In this document: positions 24,629 through 33,597 of the stretch, in pieces | How the letters are laid out: every line of letters starts with the position of its first letter | Numbering within the stretch: the first letter of the stretch is position 1 | Assembly (NCBI GenBank): GCA_004431415.1 | Contig: QPMI01000395.1 | Span: 620,001-684,000, forward strand | Length of the DNA stretch: 64,000 nucleotides | Source: Cyanophora paradoxa | Taxonomy: Eukaryota; Glaucocystophyceae; Cyanophorales; Cyanophoraceae | Direction: 5' to 3' | Translations under genes and position numbers: made by a program | Notes under the pieces: generated by a model | What the model saw: the letters and a program-made list of their open reading frames with translations, nothing else | The model's database searches: none | Told to the model about the DNA's origin: nothing

Positions 24629-25903
24629 TCAAGAATTCGCCCCAAGATCCAAATTCTGTGAGAAGGGCACGATATTGCTACCCTGTAAATCGCGGTAAAT
24701 CTTTACTCTGGGTTTGCTATCGAATTCAGGGGTGATATAATTGATGTTAAGAGTGAAACTAATAGTAGCTTCGGAACTCAATGAGTTGTTTCGGATGATA
24801 AGTAAATTGTATGTCTCGTTAATGACAAACGAAACCTGAAACCCTGTGGAGGTGACATTTTGGATAAACGCTTTATTAGATTCATTATTGTTAGTGATAG
24901 GATTATAATAAGTTGTGTGATCCACCAATGAAACAGTGGGTATATTCGTCTCGAAACCTGTGACACCCAACTGATCCCAAGTGAATGTATATGTAGGTTT
25001 GCCTACGTAAGCGACATAGACCCCATTTGCGAGCTGCTGAGGGTATCCCTCGACAGTGTAGGTCTCAGTTCGCGAAACTGAGCGGGAAAGATTGCTGTTA
25101 AAGTCGTTGTAGCTGATAAGAGCTCTCTCATCAGTGGGTAAATCACTGGGTCGGACTGAGTGATTGAAAGGCAAGATTATGTTACTTGTCTTTGAGGTCG
25201 TGCTATAAAGGTTGGTCGTGTGCAAGTCATCAAACCACCCATCATAGGCATACACATTGAGCCATTTCTTAACAGAATCAGTGTTAGATTGCCCGAGATT
25301 AAACTGATGATTGAGCAAAGGCACCAAATCGCGGGATAAATACATGATCGCATCAGTGATGGTCATTGCACCTGTTAAAACAGCGAGTCCTGCTGTGTTT
25401 GCTGCGGTAGCAATTGATAAACCCGAGATTTCGAGATCCTGGGCTACATCTCGCTCGTTTCTTGTGAATCGCTCACTATAAAACTCCTTTACAAGGTCGA
25501 CCCCCATGACCTCAATTAAATGTGGTCGAGTGAGTGTAATATTGCTTGTGATGCTCTGCGAATATTTAACAGGATCCCATTCGACGACAGCTGTCAGTGG
25601 GATGGGGCGGGCTTTATTGATTTCGTGCTGAAAGGTTCGCACTGTGGGGAAATTGCTGCCAAAGAATGCAACAGGCGAGCCCCCATGATAGATAACGAGG
25701 GCTGAGTTATCAGTGCCATAGGTAAAAGGGAGATTGCTGGTGATATCGATATATTGAAGGTTGCTCTGATTTAATAGAAAGTCTTTTACCACAAGGTTCG
25801 AAGATATGGTCACATTGGAAGCGGTAATGTTACTGCTGAGCTCGAAACCGTCATCCAAATACAAGGTTTCCCGAGTGATAAAGGGGAGATTCGTGATACT
25901 CAT
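24629..25903 (-). CDS. Structural-looking protein, 424 aa, unknown
   Basis: Asn/Ser/Thr-rich and beta-rich, starting MSITNLPFITRETLYLDDGF and containing repeated SSN(I/L) motifs (FELSSNITASNVTISSNLVV). The style matches the neighbouring fibre and membrane proteins. It lies between the split penton-like gene (18 bp) and the 676-residue gene (21 bp) on the same strand, so it is probably co-expressed with virion proteins. No enzyme motif, signal peptide or membrane segment is visible. Confidence 0.6.
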   Translation of the reverse strand: MSITNLPFITRETLYLDDGFELSSNITASNVTISSNLVVKDFLLNQSNLQYIDITSNLPFTYGTDNSALVIYHGGSPVAFFGSNFPTVRTFQHEINKARPIPLTAVVEWDPVKYSQSITSNITLTRPHLIEVMGVDLVKEFYSERFTRNERDVAQDLEISGLSIATAANTAGLAVLTGAMTITDAIMYLSRDLVPLLNHQFNLGQSNTDSVKKWLNVYAYDGWFDDLHTTNLYSTTSKTSNIILPFNHSVRPSDLPTDERALISYNDFNSNLSRSVSRTETYTVEGYPQQLANGVYVAYVGKPTYTFTWDQLGVTGFETNIPTVSLVDHTTYYNPITNNNESNKAFIQNVTSTGFQVSFVINETYNLLIIRNNSLSSEATISFTLNINYITPEFDSKPRVKIYRDLQGSNIVPFSQNLDLGANS

Positions 25904-25921
25904 TTGTAATATAAGATTATT

Positions 25922-26892
25922 TTAACCCGATAGCACCTCTAATATAAAGCTGTGATTAACGCCATTAAAGTTGACTACATTATTGTAGGCGTCGAGCCAT
26001 TTAATTGTGAGGGTGTCTATGTCATAAGCCTGATCGTGGGAATTAAAGAACTCCACAGTATCGATTCTGCGGAATGTCAGGTAGTAAACAAACGATCCCA
26101 AGGGGCTGGTTAGTGGGATCTTAGCGAGGTTTGCATTTCCGCCCTCATCTGTCTTTGCTGCTACCATATACCTGTCGTAAAAGGGAGTAAACTCTTTAAT
26201 TTGTAGGTAAACATAGGGGGTCGGATTTAGATTAATCGCATTTGGGAAGGTCACTGCATGTTCGAGAGGGAATGGAAGCACAGATATTCCGGCGGGGTAT
26301 TTTGTTTTGCCCTCATAGGCTTGTAGAAATGAGTATTTTGGATTGCTGGGTGTGAGGGGTAAATAGTCTACCGTGAGATGCTCTGAACCCTCACCAACTG
26401 GAATTGTTTGATACATATCCCTTTGATCATTCCATGGAACCTTGCAAAGTCGTCATGTGCACAGCTCAGTGCGAGGGGAATGCTCGAATAAAACGTAATT
26501 TTCATAGTCGCTGGATTATAGAGCCACTTGTAGTAGACTGTGACGCTTTCGCTTGTGAGAGGGTTTACATCGACAAAGCTGCCCGAGTAGCCTAAGTTCT
26601 TATTACCATATCCCAAATCGCGGGGTGTAGTTCCCAATATCAGGGAAAGGGAAAAGGTGATGCTGTTCGTCATTCCCTGTATGGTCACGCCTCTGGAATT
26701 ATCGGTGACAGCATAAATCGTGTTTGGGAGCTCGGCGCTCGCAATGCGCACCCCTTTTACGTTCAGAAGTCGCTGAGAAAGCTTTACTGTATATTCTCCC
26801 GGGTGCCCTGCACTGCGCTCAATAGAATCGATATTAACATTGACCCTCGTAAACTTGCCATTATAGAAATCGTTAACTGGCTTCCGAATCAT
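25922..26892 (-). CDS. Penton-like minor capsid protein, split by a frameshift
   Basis: Two overlapping frames, 26892-26368 and 26416-25922, look like the two halves of one protein of about 320 residues. The N half has the vertebra-like start seen in penton proteins of this virus group: NIDSIERSAGHPGEYTVKL and VKGVRIASAELPNTIY. The C half ends NHSFILEVLSG after DTLTIKWLDAY, the usual penton C-terminus. The second frame is offset as by loss of one base near 26416-26452. No slippery heptamer in the right phase is visible, so a mutation or sequencing error fits better than programmed shifting. ATG at 26892 faces the divergent gene at 26920. Confidence 0.65.
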
Positions 26893-26919
26893 TTTTATTT
26901 CCTATTAATAAAGAATAAA
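26893..26919. promoter_or_regulatory. 27-bp divergent promoter region
   Basis: All of the intergenic DNA between two divergent capsid-type genes. It is AT-only apart from three G/C bases. Both strands offer TTTATT and AATAAAG-like blocks resembling the motif upstream of other element genes. Confidence 0.45.
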
Positions 26920-28206
26920 ATGCGCGAGTATCTCAGCATCAGTAGCCGTGATCGATCAGAGGGCTCGGCTCATTCCTATAAGGTGACCCTTCCAAAGCAA
27001 TACCACAATGTGAAGAGCATCGCTGTGCGACAGATCGAATTTTCCAACACGATTCCGACGGTTCCAAGCCCTCAATTCTATACTGAAATCGGGGAGACGA
27101 AAGCCGATGATGCTAATACAATTTTCATATCATTTCCTTACCGATTTTCGAGTGGACAGCTCAATGGTGCCACTCAGGAAATCAGAGATTCACAGGCAAC
27201 TGCAATATATGACGCTTACAAAGCCATAGATGCTGGCGACCAAGGCAACTATATACCGCCTGATTACCTAAACACTTTCAGAAGATATACCCGATACAGA
27301 GACGTAGCAATTACGATCCCTCCGGGCACATACTCGACTGGAACCGACCTTGCCACTGCAATCGATAACATCTTAACGAAAAATGGAACTGGCAACTACA
27401 TCAAGGATATGATCGACACAAAAATTAATCCAAGCTACGCATCGACAGGGGGAACCTTTTACCCGGTGGTGCGATGTCGTTTTGAGAGCACATTAAATGC
27501 CATATGCTTTTATTCGAGTGATTATGTCTACATAGCTTTCACGAAATATGGTCCGAGTAATGCCACTGGGTCTACTGCGAATGAAAGAAAGGTGCTCGCC
27601 TATCGCACGATGACTCTTCTCGGGTTTACATCGATCAGAGAGAATATAATGATAGATCAATACAACGGATCGGGCTACACAGCCTTCGCTGGGAGCGGTG
27701 TCGTTTACTCAGCTGGTGATGCATTCCGCAATTATAATTCGACGGCTCTGGTCTTAGGCATAGCCGGAGGCACTGCCCCTGATTATACACCGGATAATGC
27801 AATAGTTTTAAAGATCACAGAGCCGGACTGCTCGCTTTTTACGACATGCACCGAGGCTACTAATGGATTCCTCGCTAAGATCCCGATTTCGAAAGGCACA
27901 GCCTATGCGGATGCTGAGCTAATTAATTATGGGGCGGATGCTTTCACGAAATACTTTAACACCCGCCTTTCGTTTGATAGTTTAACCGTTCAAATTCTCA
28001 CGGAGAGCGGTTATAGGTATTTCCTCGGAAGCTGTGAGCACACATTCATTTTGGAAATTACTATGGGAGTGGATGAGCCCGACGACGATTTACAGCGCAT
28101 TGTTAATAAGGGATTCGCGAAAATGCTATATGAGGACTACCCGCATTGCGGCAATTTAACGAATGCGTTGAGCGGGGTGGCTGTAAAAAATAATCCGTTC
28201 TTCTAA
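26920..28206 (+). CDS. Second penton-like minor capsid protein, 428 aa
   Basis: ATG at 26920 is chosen over earlier in-frame codons because it follows the AT-rich spacer and begins the family pattern REYLSISSRDRSEGSAHSYK, then KSIAVRQIEFSNTIP. The C-terminal part has SFDSLTVQILTESGYRYFLG and CEHTFILEITM, again penton-like. This copy is longer than its neighbour at 25922-26892, with an inserted Tyr-rich middle and an extra C-terminal tail of about 45 residues ending KNNPFF. It lies just upstream of the major capsid gene. It may form pentons or be a second minor capsid component. Confidence 0.65.
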   Translation: MREYLSISSRDRSEGSAHSYKVTLPKQYHNVKSIAVRQIEFSNTIPTVPSPQFYTEIGETKADDANTIFISFPYRFSSGQLNGATQEIRDSQATAIYDAYKAIDAGDQGNYIPPDYLNTFRRYTRYRDVAITIPPGTYSTGTDLATAIDNILTKNGTGNYIKDMIDTKINPSYASTGGTFYPVVRCRFESTLNAICFYSSDYVYIAFTKYGPSNATGSTANERKVLAYRTMTLLGFTSIRENIMIDQYNGSGYTAFAGSGVVYSAGDAFRNYNSTALVLGIAGGTAPDYTPDNAIVLKITEPDCSLFTTCTEATNGFLAKIPISKGTAYADAELINYGADAFTKYFNTRLSFDSLTVQILTESGYRYFLGSCEHTFILEITMGVDEPDDDLQRIVNKGFAKMLYEDYPHCGNLTNALSGVAVKNNPFF

Positions 28207-28209
28207 AAT

Positions 28210-28230
28210 AAATTTCTCAGCGGAAGATAA
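28210..28230 (+). promoter_or_regulatory. Shared upstream motif before major capsid gene
   Basis: TTTCTCAGCGGAAGATAA, ending 9 bp before the ATG. This is the same spacing as the near-identical motifs before 33194 and 40683. Confidence 0.5.
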
Positions 28231-28239
28231 AAACGAAAT

Positions 28240-29687
28240 ATGGATCCCACGACCTCGCTTAGCCGCCTCACGCTCAAATCCGTCCTCGAAACCCCGGAGG
28301 ATTACAAGAGCATGCTTTTGGATCGCGGATTTATTGTTGGTGTCGACAAGCAATTCAAGCCTTCTCGTGTTGAGGTGCTCCCAATTGCGGATCCCGGCAA
28401 TCTGTTCTCCTCTACTGGTGCTACCACTCGTGTGGTCTTCTATCTCCCTCGCTACAATTGGTGCAATGGTATTAGCCTCCAAGTTACCATCCCATCGGCG
28501 AAGGCGCTGACTGCCATCGCCAAGACCTCTGCTGACTGCTCGGCTGATCTATTCAATACTGGATTCGTCCGCGGGCTTCCTGGCTCGTTTGTTCAGCGAG
28601 TCAGCATTAAATACGGGTCGTATGAGCAAATTATTCCGGCTGAGCGACTGGTAGATTACGCTTTCCTGGCTAACACTCCGGCTGAATTCGACCAAAAGAA
28701 GCGCAAGCATGGGCTGCATCTCGGACCGAAGGTAGAGGGCGGCAACCAAGCTGGCGGCATTTTTACCATGCGAATTCCGAGTTTCCTCGATGCTGGCGTG
28801 CCATCGGTGCGCTCCCATCCGAAATCGCGGTCGAAGTATATTTCCAAACCCCTGCGCTTCTCGAAACTGCGGCGGTTCCTGGCGTTTACGCTCAGAATAA
28901 CACGACTGCAATTACTGCTGCCAATTCGACTGATGGCGAGACGACGCTTGCTGTTGCGGCTGCTTTCGGAAATATTAAGACCTTAGCCCACCCTAATGCC
29001 ACTGCGATTTTCGATAGTGCGGCTCTCACACCTACACCTGCTCTTGCGAATCTGGAAATGACGACCCCTCGTCTTATTATGGATGCTGTTAACATCGATG
29101 AGGAAACGATGGGCGAAATCATTACTCGTGTTAAGACCTCTGGCATCGCCATCCCATACACTGATATTCAGTTTGCGGATTATACCGGTCAAGCTCTCGG
29201 CTCCGGTCTCCGCCTGTCGCTATCTCAAATTTCTGGGCTTGTTTACGCACTTGTTGTCAAGGTTCGCGACGAAAACACACTCGGCGATAATAAAGGAGGG
29301 CACTCTACTGTCCGCACCCTTGCCTACGATGATAATGTCGTTATGCAAGTCCTAAACAACAACAATTACTTATATTCTAACACTGGTGTCCCGCTGCAAT
29401 CTGCGGCTATGGAGCTCGCCGATAAATTCAAGATGACCAACTGGATCGATAGCAACAAGCGCCCCATTTACACTGGCTTCTGCTTTGCCCTCGATGGTAA
29501 AGCGGCGCTCAAAGGTGAGAAGGCGACTGGCTACGTCGATCTAACACAATCCGCGTCGAGCTTCCTGCTCCTCACACCCAATGGCACACCCCTCGCCACC
29601 TGGACAAAGGTCGGTGTTCAGATCTCGGCTTATTGCCACAATATTCTTGTGATGAATGCCAATGGATTGTCAAAAATTTCAGCCTAG
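28240..29687 (+). CDS. Major capsid protein (double-jelly-roll type), frameshifted
   Basis: Frame 1 from ATG 28240 encodes LFSSTGATTRVVFYLPRYNW, PGSFVQRVSIKYGSYEQIIP and RLVDYAFLANTPAEF. At about 28790-28806 the sensible protein continues in the next frame, offset as by loss of one base, through PSEIAVEVYFQTP to the listed downstream frame. That frame carries DIQFADYTGQALGSGLRLSL and the end GTPLATWTKVGVQISAYCHN, with stop at 29687. Total length would be about 482 residues, normal for this group's capsid protein. Position next to penton and packaging ATPase genes supports the call; fold assignment is inference. As written, frame 1 stops at 28986, losing the second jelly roll. Confidence 0.72.
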
Positions 29688-29814
29688 TTTGCATAGAGAA
29701 TCAGAAACTGGATTCATTTTTACAATATCTTTCAAATATATGAAAGTGCGAGCCTTCAAAAAATGACAAAAGCATTTAAAGGTTAATTCACTACAAGGAT
29801 ATTAAGAGATCACA

Positions 29815-30762
29815 ATGGTTCCCGCACTCACACAGGAACAGTTTATTTCGCGCTCGAAAGAGAGATATCCTAATAAATTCGGATATGAGAGAACAAGCTA
29901 TAAAACGTATTGTTTAGATAAAGTCACTCTTCTTTGCCTCACATGCAATGAAGAATTCAGTATCCTTCCGTCTAATCATCTTAAAAAGGGAGGCTTAGGC
30001 GGTTGTTTAAAGTGCCGAAATGACCTGCAACAGAAAGAACGAGCTGTTCCCCAACATATTTTCCTTGAAAAAGCTCGGTCAGTTCATGGAGACAAATATG
30101 AATACGACCTTACAGGATACGTAAATTGTAGATCTAAAATATCTGTGACCTGCAAAGAGTGCAAGCAAGTATTTGTAAAAGCGGCTTTCTGTATAACTAG
30201 GGGCGATGGATGCACACATTGTAGTTTCAAAACCAAATGTGCAAAACGGACCAAGCCACAGGAGGTCTTCATAGCACAGGTGAAAGAGATACATGGGGAC
30301 AAGTATGATTACTCACAGACCATCTACAAAAACAAACGGACAAACGTCGTAATTAAATGTAACAAGTGCTTGACAGAGTTTACGTGTGCACCAAGCAATC
30401 ACCTGGGAGGGACAGGCTGCATCCGTTGTAGATTTTCGAAAGGTGAAGCTGCTGTCGAAAGTGCTCTAACGGATCTTGACATCCAATTCAAACGACAGCA
30501 TCGATTTTCTAATTGTAGGCATAAATACACTCTACCTTTTGACTTCTATATACCATCACTGAAAATCGCGATTGAATATGATGGTAGACAGCACTTTGCA
30601 TCTGATAAGTTCTTTGGAGGTGAGAAGGAATTTGAAGAGCGCAAGATTCGTGATGGTATTAAAAATCGCTACTGTGAAGCTAATGGTATCAAACTACTTC
30701 GTATTCCCTACACTGAAAAAGATATTAAAGGATGCATTGAGCGCTTCTTTGCAAGCCTTTGA
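29815..30762 (+). CDS. Zn-ribbon repeat PD-(D/E)XK/VSR-like endonuclease
   Basis: 315 residues. Residues 1-205 hold three treble-clef or Zn-ribbon-like repeats with CLTCNEEF, CLKC, CKECKQVF, CTHC, CNKCLTEF and CIRC pairs, each preceded by a YPNKFGY or HGDKYDYS-type segment. Residues 205-315 form a nuclease fold: GEAAVESAL (conserved Glu near 210), FDFYIP (Asp near 242) and IEYDGRQHF (Glu-x-Asp near 253). This layout is common in phage and giant-virus proteins related to very-short-patch or homing endonucleases. It lies between capsid and ATPase genes. It could be a selfish homing gene or a viral DNA-processing enzyme. Confidence 0.7.
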   Translation: MVPALTQEQFISRSKERYPNKFGYERTSYKTYCLDKVTLLCLTCNEEFSILPSNHLKKGGLGGCLKCRNDLQQKERAVPQHIFLEKARSVHGDKYEYDLTGYVNCRSKISVTCKECKQVFVKAAFCITRGDGCTHCSFKTKCAKRTKPQEVFIAQVKEIHGDKYDYSQTIYKNKRTNVVIKCNKCLTEFTCAPSNHLGGTGCIRCRFSKGEAAVESALTDLDIQFKRQHRFSNCRHKYTLPFDFYIPSLKIAIEYDGRQHFASDKFFGGEKEFEERKIRDGIKNRYCEANGIKLLRIPYTEKDIKGCIERFFASL

Positions 30763-30823
30763 AGCCCCTGAGGAATGAGGGACTGTCACCTTTCCTTATT
30801 TTTATATCTTTCTAATAAGGGAA

Positions 30824-31588
30824 ATGGATATACAAGATCTGAGTGAGTTTGACCCGGCAAGTCTTTCATTCCCTTGCCGTTTACTTGCTGTCGGAAAAAC
30901 GGGAGTAGGTAAGTCAGTATTCTTAAAATACCTGCTTTACCACAACGAGGACAAGATAGATTCGGTGATGATATTCGCTTCCACGATCTGGAACCATCAA
31001 TATGACAATGTCACATCGTATTTGTATGAGGATTTCGATCATAAGCTGATCGACAATATAATACAGAAACGCAAGGAGCGAATCAAGAAAAAGGAGAAAG
31101 TCGGCAACCTGTTAATCATACTCGATGATTTCATTGACAATCCAAGTCTTTCGATGTCAGGAAGAGGTGAACCTATATTAAATCAGCTATTCACGTCGGG
31201 GCGCCATTTATTCATATCTGTGTGGATTCTGTCACAAAAACTCACTAAGATTTCGCCGACACTTAGGGTTAACTCCGAATATATCTTTCTATTCTCGCTG
31301 CCCAACAGAAAAGAGATGGAGAGTGCTGAGGACGAGTTTAATCCATACGAAAAGCATTGGTTTGAGAAGGTGATGAACGAATACAGTCACAGCTATCAGG
31401 TTATCTGCATTGACAACTCGAAATATAGCCTGGAATTCTCTGTGGGCAAGGCTGATCCGGTGCCTGACGAATATAAATTCAAGCGGTTCTTTAAAAAAGC
31501 GGTGGAAGAGATAAAGCCCGCTGGTAAACAGCCGGTAAAACAGAGCTCCACAGAGGTAAATGGCGACCAACCCCAACCACCGATATAA
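30824..31588 (+). CDS. A32-like genome-packaging ATPase (FtsK/HerA type)
   Basis: 254 residues. Walker A AVGKTGVGKSVF lies near residues 22-33, Walker B LLIILDDF near 96-103, and QLFTSGRHLFISVWILSQ provides the family's arginine/sensor region at about 125-145. Length and motif order match the packaging ATPases of Polintons, virophages and nucleocytoplasmic large DNA viruses, which pump DNA into preformed capsids. The C-terminal tail (EVNGDQPQPPI) is low complexity. The start follows an AT-rich TTTATATCTTTCTAATAAGG spacer. Confidence 0.88.
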   Translation: MDIQDLSEFDPASLSFPCRLLAVGKTGVGKSVFLKYLLYHNEDKIDSVMIFASTIWNHQYDNVTSYLYEDFDHKLIDNIIQKRKERIKKKEKVGNLLIILDDFIDNPSLSMSGRGEPILNQLFTSGRHLFISVWILSQKLTKISPTLRVNSEYIFLFSLPNRKEMESAEDEFNPYEKHWFEKVMNEYSHSYQVICIDNSKYSLEFSVGKADPVPDEYKFKRFFKKAVEEIKPAGKQPVKQSSTEVNGDQPQPPI

Positions 31589-31756
31589 CGAAACCTGTGA
31601 GTGGAAACGTCGCCACCTTAAAGCGATCCACCAAAAGAATAATCGAAGCCGACCTACTTAAAGACCCAATCTATTGCTGGCATACCAAGAAAAGCGCCGC
31701 CCAAAATTTGCAAAGAAATTGGGTAAATTTTGAATAAATTTCTCGCATAATGATAA

Positions 31757-32428
31757 ATGCCACCCAAGAACTCGCGGAAAGCTATCCAAATGGAAGATCA
31801 AAGCGCTGTTGTCGCTGGCAAGATTAATCCTGCGGAGGATGCCGGTCGCACTGGCGGTGCTGCCGCTTCTGACCAAATAGATTTCGATCTGATTGACCCG
31901 AATACAAAGGTTTCAGAGCGTGCTCAAAAGGTGGATGCTAAGCGGGAGCCGGTCGATTCCACTGATAGAAAGCTGGCGGATCAATCCCTCGCCGAATCAC
32001 AGCTCACAGGCGAAAAGCTAACCGATAATAAGGTGGTAAAAGCCGAAGCAACAGCCGCTTTACCTGCATCGATGGAAGCCCCTAAAAAGCGGGCATCTGT
32101 CTATGTGACCAAGGGCGAGAAAGTCGGTCAGGAATTAGAGGAGAAGTTTAGGGCTCTGGAAGCGCGTTTAGCTACATACGACACTACTGTGCGAGCCTTT
32201 GATGATTTCACTAAGGACTATAAACAGCGCAAATTAATTAAGCAAGCTGTTCGAGTGGAGATGGAAAAGAAGCGGGCAACTGTTCCCGATGTTCAGACAG
32301 TCGAAAGAAAAGAGACAGTCATAGCTGAAAATGCACCAAAGCCGGGCGGTTTCGTTAACCCATCGGGTGTGCATGCACAGCCGGGTGCCAATCTGTCATC
32401 TATGTTCGGTGGGCGTCGTCGCTTCTAA
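31757..32428 (+). CDS. Charged coiled-coil-like protein, unknown, 223 aa
   Basis: Begins MPPKNSRKAIQMEDQ. The first 110 residues are acidic and Ala-rich and look disordered. About 120-180 form a charged helical segment (QELEEKFRALEARLATYD, KQRKLIKQAVRVEMEKKRA). The tail is short and basic, SSMFGGRRRF. A basic, helical, capsid-block protein of this size could be a minor core or cement protein, but no family is recognised. TTTCTC followed by GATAA lies directly before the ATG. The 3' end overlaps the minus-strand ORF at 32400 tail to tail. Confidence 0.6.
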   Translation: MPPKNSRKAIQMEDQSAVVAGKINPAEDAGRTGGAAASDQIDFDLIDPNTKVSERAQKVDAKREPVDSTDRKLADQSLAESQLTGEKLTDNKVVKAEATAALPASMEAPKKRASVYVTKGEKVGQELEEKFRALEARLATYDTTVRAFDDFTKDYKQRKLIKQAVRVEMEKKRATVPDVQTVERKETVIAENAPKPGGFVNPSGVHAQPGANLSSMFGGRRRF

Positions 32429-32651
32429 TGTGCAAGTCGTTCAAACATAAATGAATCCGCCCGTATTTAGAGCGGGTCTTAATATGAATTCCCTTGCAAA
32501 AGGGACAGGTCGGCTCCACAAACACCATTATAAGGTCGACTAATTCGTATGGGAACAGGCGAGCAATTAACACCCTCATTCCCTTTTCTTTTCTCCAATA
32601 TTTAATACGTTGTGCAATATTAGGGTCGATGAATTTCATCACACAATGCAT
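32400..32651 (-). CDS. Small Cys-containing protein, 83 aa, minus strand
   Basis: The only minus-strand ORF proposed in the right arm. It contains YELVDLIMVFVEPTCPFCKG followed by a His and Cys, a possible zinc-binding knuckle. It starts 4 bp from the divergent ORF at 32656 and overlaps the end of the gene before it by 29 bp. The plausible hydrophobic/basic pattern favours a real gene, but it could be chance. Confidence 0.35.
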   Translation of the reverse strand: MHCVMKFIDPNIAQRIKYWRKEKGMRVLIARLFPYELVDLIMVFVEPTCPFCKGIHIKTRSKYGRIHLCLNDLHIRSDDAHRT

Positions 32652-32655
32652 TGAG

Positions 32656-32976
32656 ATGTTTCACCTGCATTTCACAAGCACGTGCCACAACTCCTGCTGC
32701 GACACAACCGTAGAGGTTGACATTTCTGACGAGGATAATGGAGGAAGGCGATTATCTGTATATTCCAACCACAGCGATAATCACGATCGTCCCCGATCTC
32801 GATCGCCCTCGCCTGTGCCCGCTGACTCCAATATAATCCCACAGGTAGCAATAGAAGACGTGCAAGTATCCTATATAAGACGCCGGTCGTGCCCTAATTT
32901 CGTAGAAGGTCATATTCGCGTTGATTCGCCATATCCGCCAATTAATCCGCTTTATTTGGGCGAATACGATCGCTGA
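32656..32976 (+). CDS. Hypothetical protein with Ser/Arg-Pro tract, 106 aa
   Basis: ATG 32656 is preferred because upstream in-frame sequence overlaps the minus-strand ORF. It starts MFHLHFTSTCHNSCCDTTVE and has an RPRSRSPSPVP tract and an acidic DISDEDNGG segment. Two Cys pairs near the start might bind metal. No family is recognised. Confidence 0.45.
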   Translation: MFHLHFTSTCHNSCCDTTVEVDISDEDNGGRRLSVYSNHSDNHDRPRSRSPSPVPADSNIIPQVAIEDVQVSYIRRRSCPNFVEGHIRVDSPYPPINPLYLGEYDR

Positions 32977-33003
32977 AACAATTTTCGCGGTAAATAGTAT
33001 CGA

Positions 33004-33189
33004 ATGCCCGACCCTGATCTCTACGCGATCCTATACAGGAAACGCGCGCAATATGCACTGGAAGCCGCTATTAAAAAACGTAGAGAAGAGCTCGCTTTGG
33101 TCACAAAAAATGACAGCTCAGAAAATGATTTAAAGAAGAAACAGGAAAGACCACTGATAAAAATATTTTCTCAGCTTAAAGTAAGGTAA
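33004..33189 (+). CDS. Small basic helical protein, 61 aa
   Basis: Starts MPDPDLYAILYRKRAQYALE and is rich in Lys/Arg/Glu helix. It stops 4 bp before the next ORF, so the pair is closely coupled. No motif is recognised. Confidence 0.45.
   Translation: MPDPDLYAILYRKRAQYALEAAIKKRREELALVTKNDSSENDLKKKQERPLIKIFSQLKVR
33164..33184 (+). promoter_or_regulatory. Shared upstream motif before AT-hook gene
   Basis: TTTCTCAGCTTAAAGTAA, preceded by TAT and ending 9 bp before ATG 33194. It differs at one base from the motif before 40683. It overlaps the end of the preceding ORF. Confidence 0.6.
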
Positions 33190-33193
33190 ACCA

Positions 33194-33415
33194 ATGGAGA
33201 CGCATGCTATGACTGTGTATGATAAGAACGGGAACCCGGTAGATCTCGATAAGGCGGGCTGGCGTGTCAGGGATATATATAAACAGCGGATGCGCTATAA
33301 CGACGATCCCGAATATCGCGAATTAAAAAAGAAAAAGGCGCTAGAATATTACTACCGTCGCAAGCAAGAAGAGGGCATCCATAGTGGAAACCGCGGGCGA
33401 CCCCGCAAGTATTAA
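33194..33415 (+). CDS. Small AT-hook-like DNA-binding protein, 73 aa
   Basis: A highly basic helical centre (ELKKKKALEYYYRRKQEEG) is followed by a C-terminal GNRGRPRKY, which matches the RGRPRK core of AT-hooks that bind the minor groove of AT-rich DNA. It has its own strong copy of the shared upstream motif. A role in packaging, replication or expression of the AT-rich element is possible. Confidence 0.55.
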   Translation: METHAMTVYDKNGNPVDLDKAGWRVRDIYKQRMRYNDDPEYRELKKKKALEYYYRRKQEEGIHSGNRGRPRKY

Positions 33416-33563
33416 ACGCAATCCGCCGCTGAATCCATTCCTTATTTTTCAAGCGGCTTTCCGATGCATATCGGCAAGCTCCCTAATCGGTTTTAGTCAT
33501 CGGGAAAAAATTTGTAGGGCATTTAAAGACAACTCGCCAAAATTTGATCAGCCTAAGAAAAAT

Positions 33564-33584
33564 TAATTTCTTGCATTAAGGTAG
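33564..33584 (+). promoter_or_regulatory. Variant shared motif before primase-helicase gene
   Basis: ATTTCTTGCATTAAGGTAG aligns with TTTCTCAGSTTAAAGTAA; its end is 13 bp before the ATG. Just upstream is the block GGGAAAAAATTTGTAGGG ... AAAATTTGATCA, also seen before 36713. Confidence 0.4.
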
Positions 33585-33597
33585 AAAGACATCGAAA

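Noticed and set aside
26405-26430. Programmed frameshift at AAAGGGA in the penton-like gene
   Set aside because: The heptamer is in the wrong reading phase for tandem slippage, so a one-base loss is simpler.
28549-28911. Minus-strand ORFs under the capsid gene
   Set aside because: Antisense shadows of a well-supported plus-strand protein.
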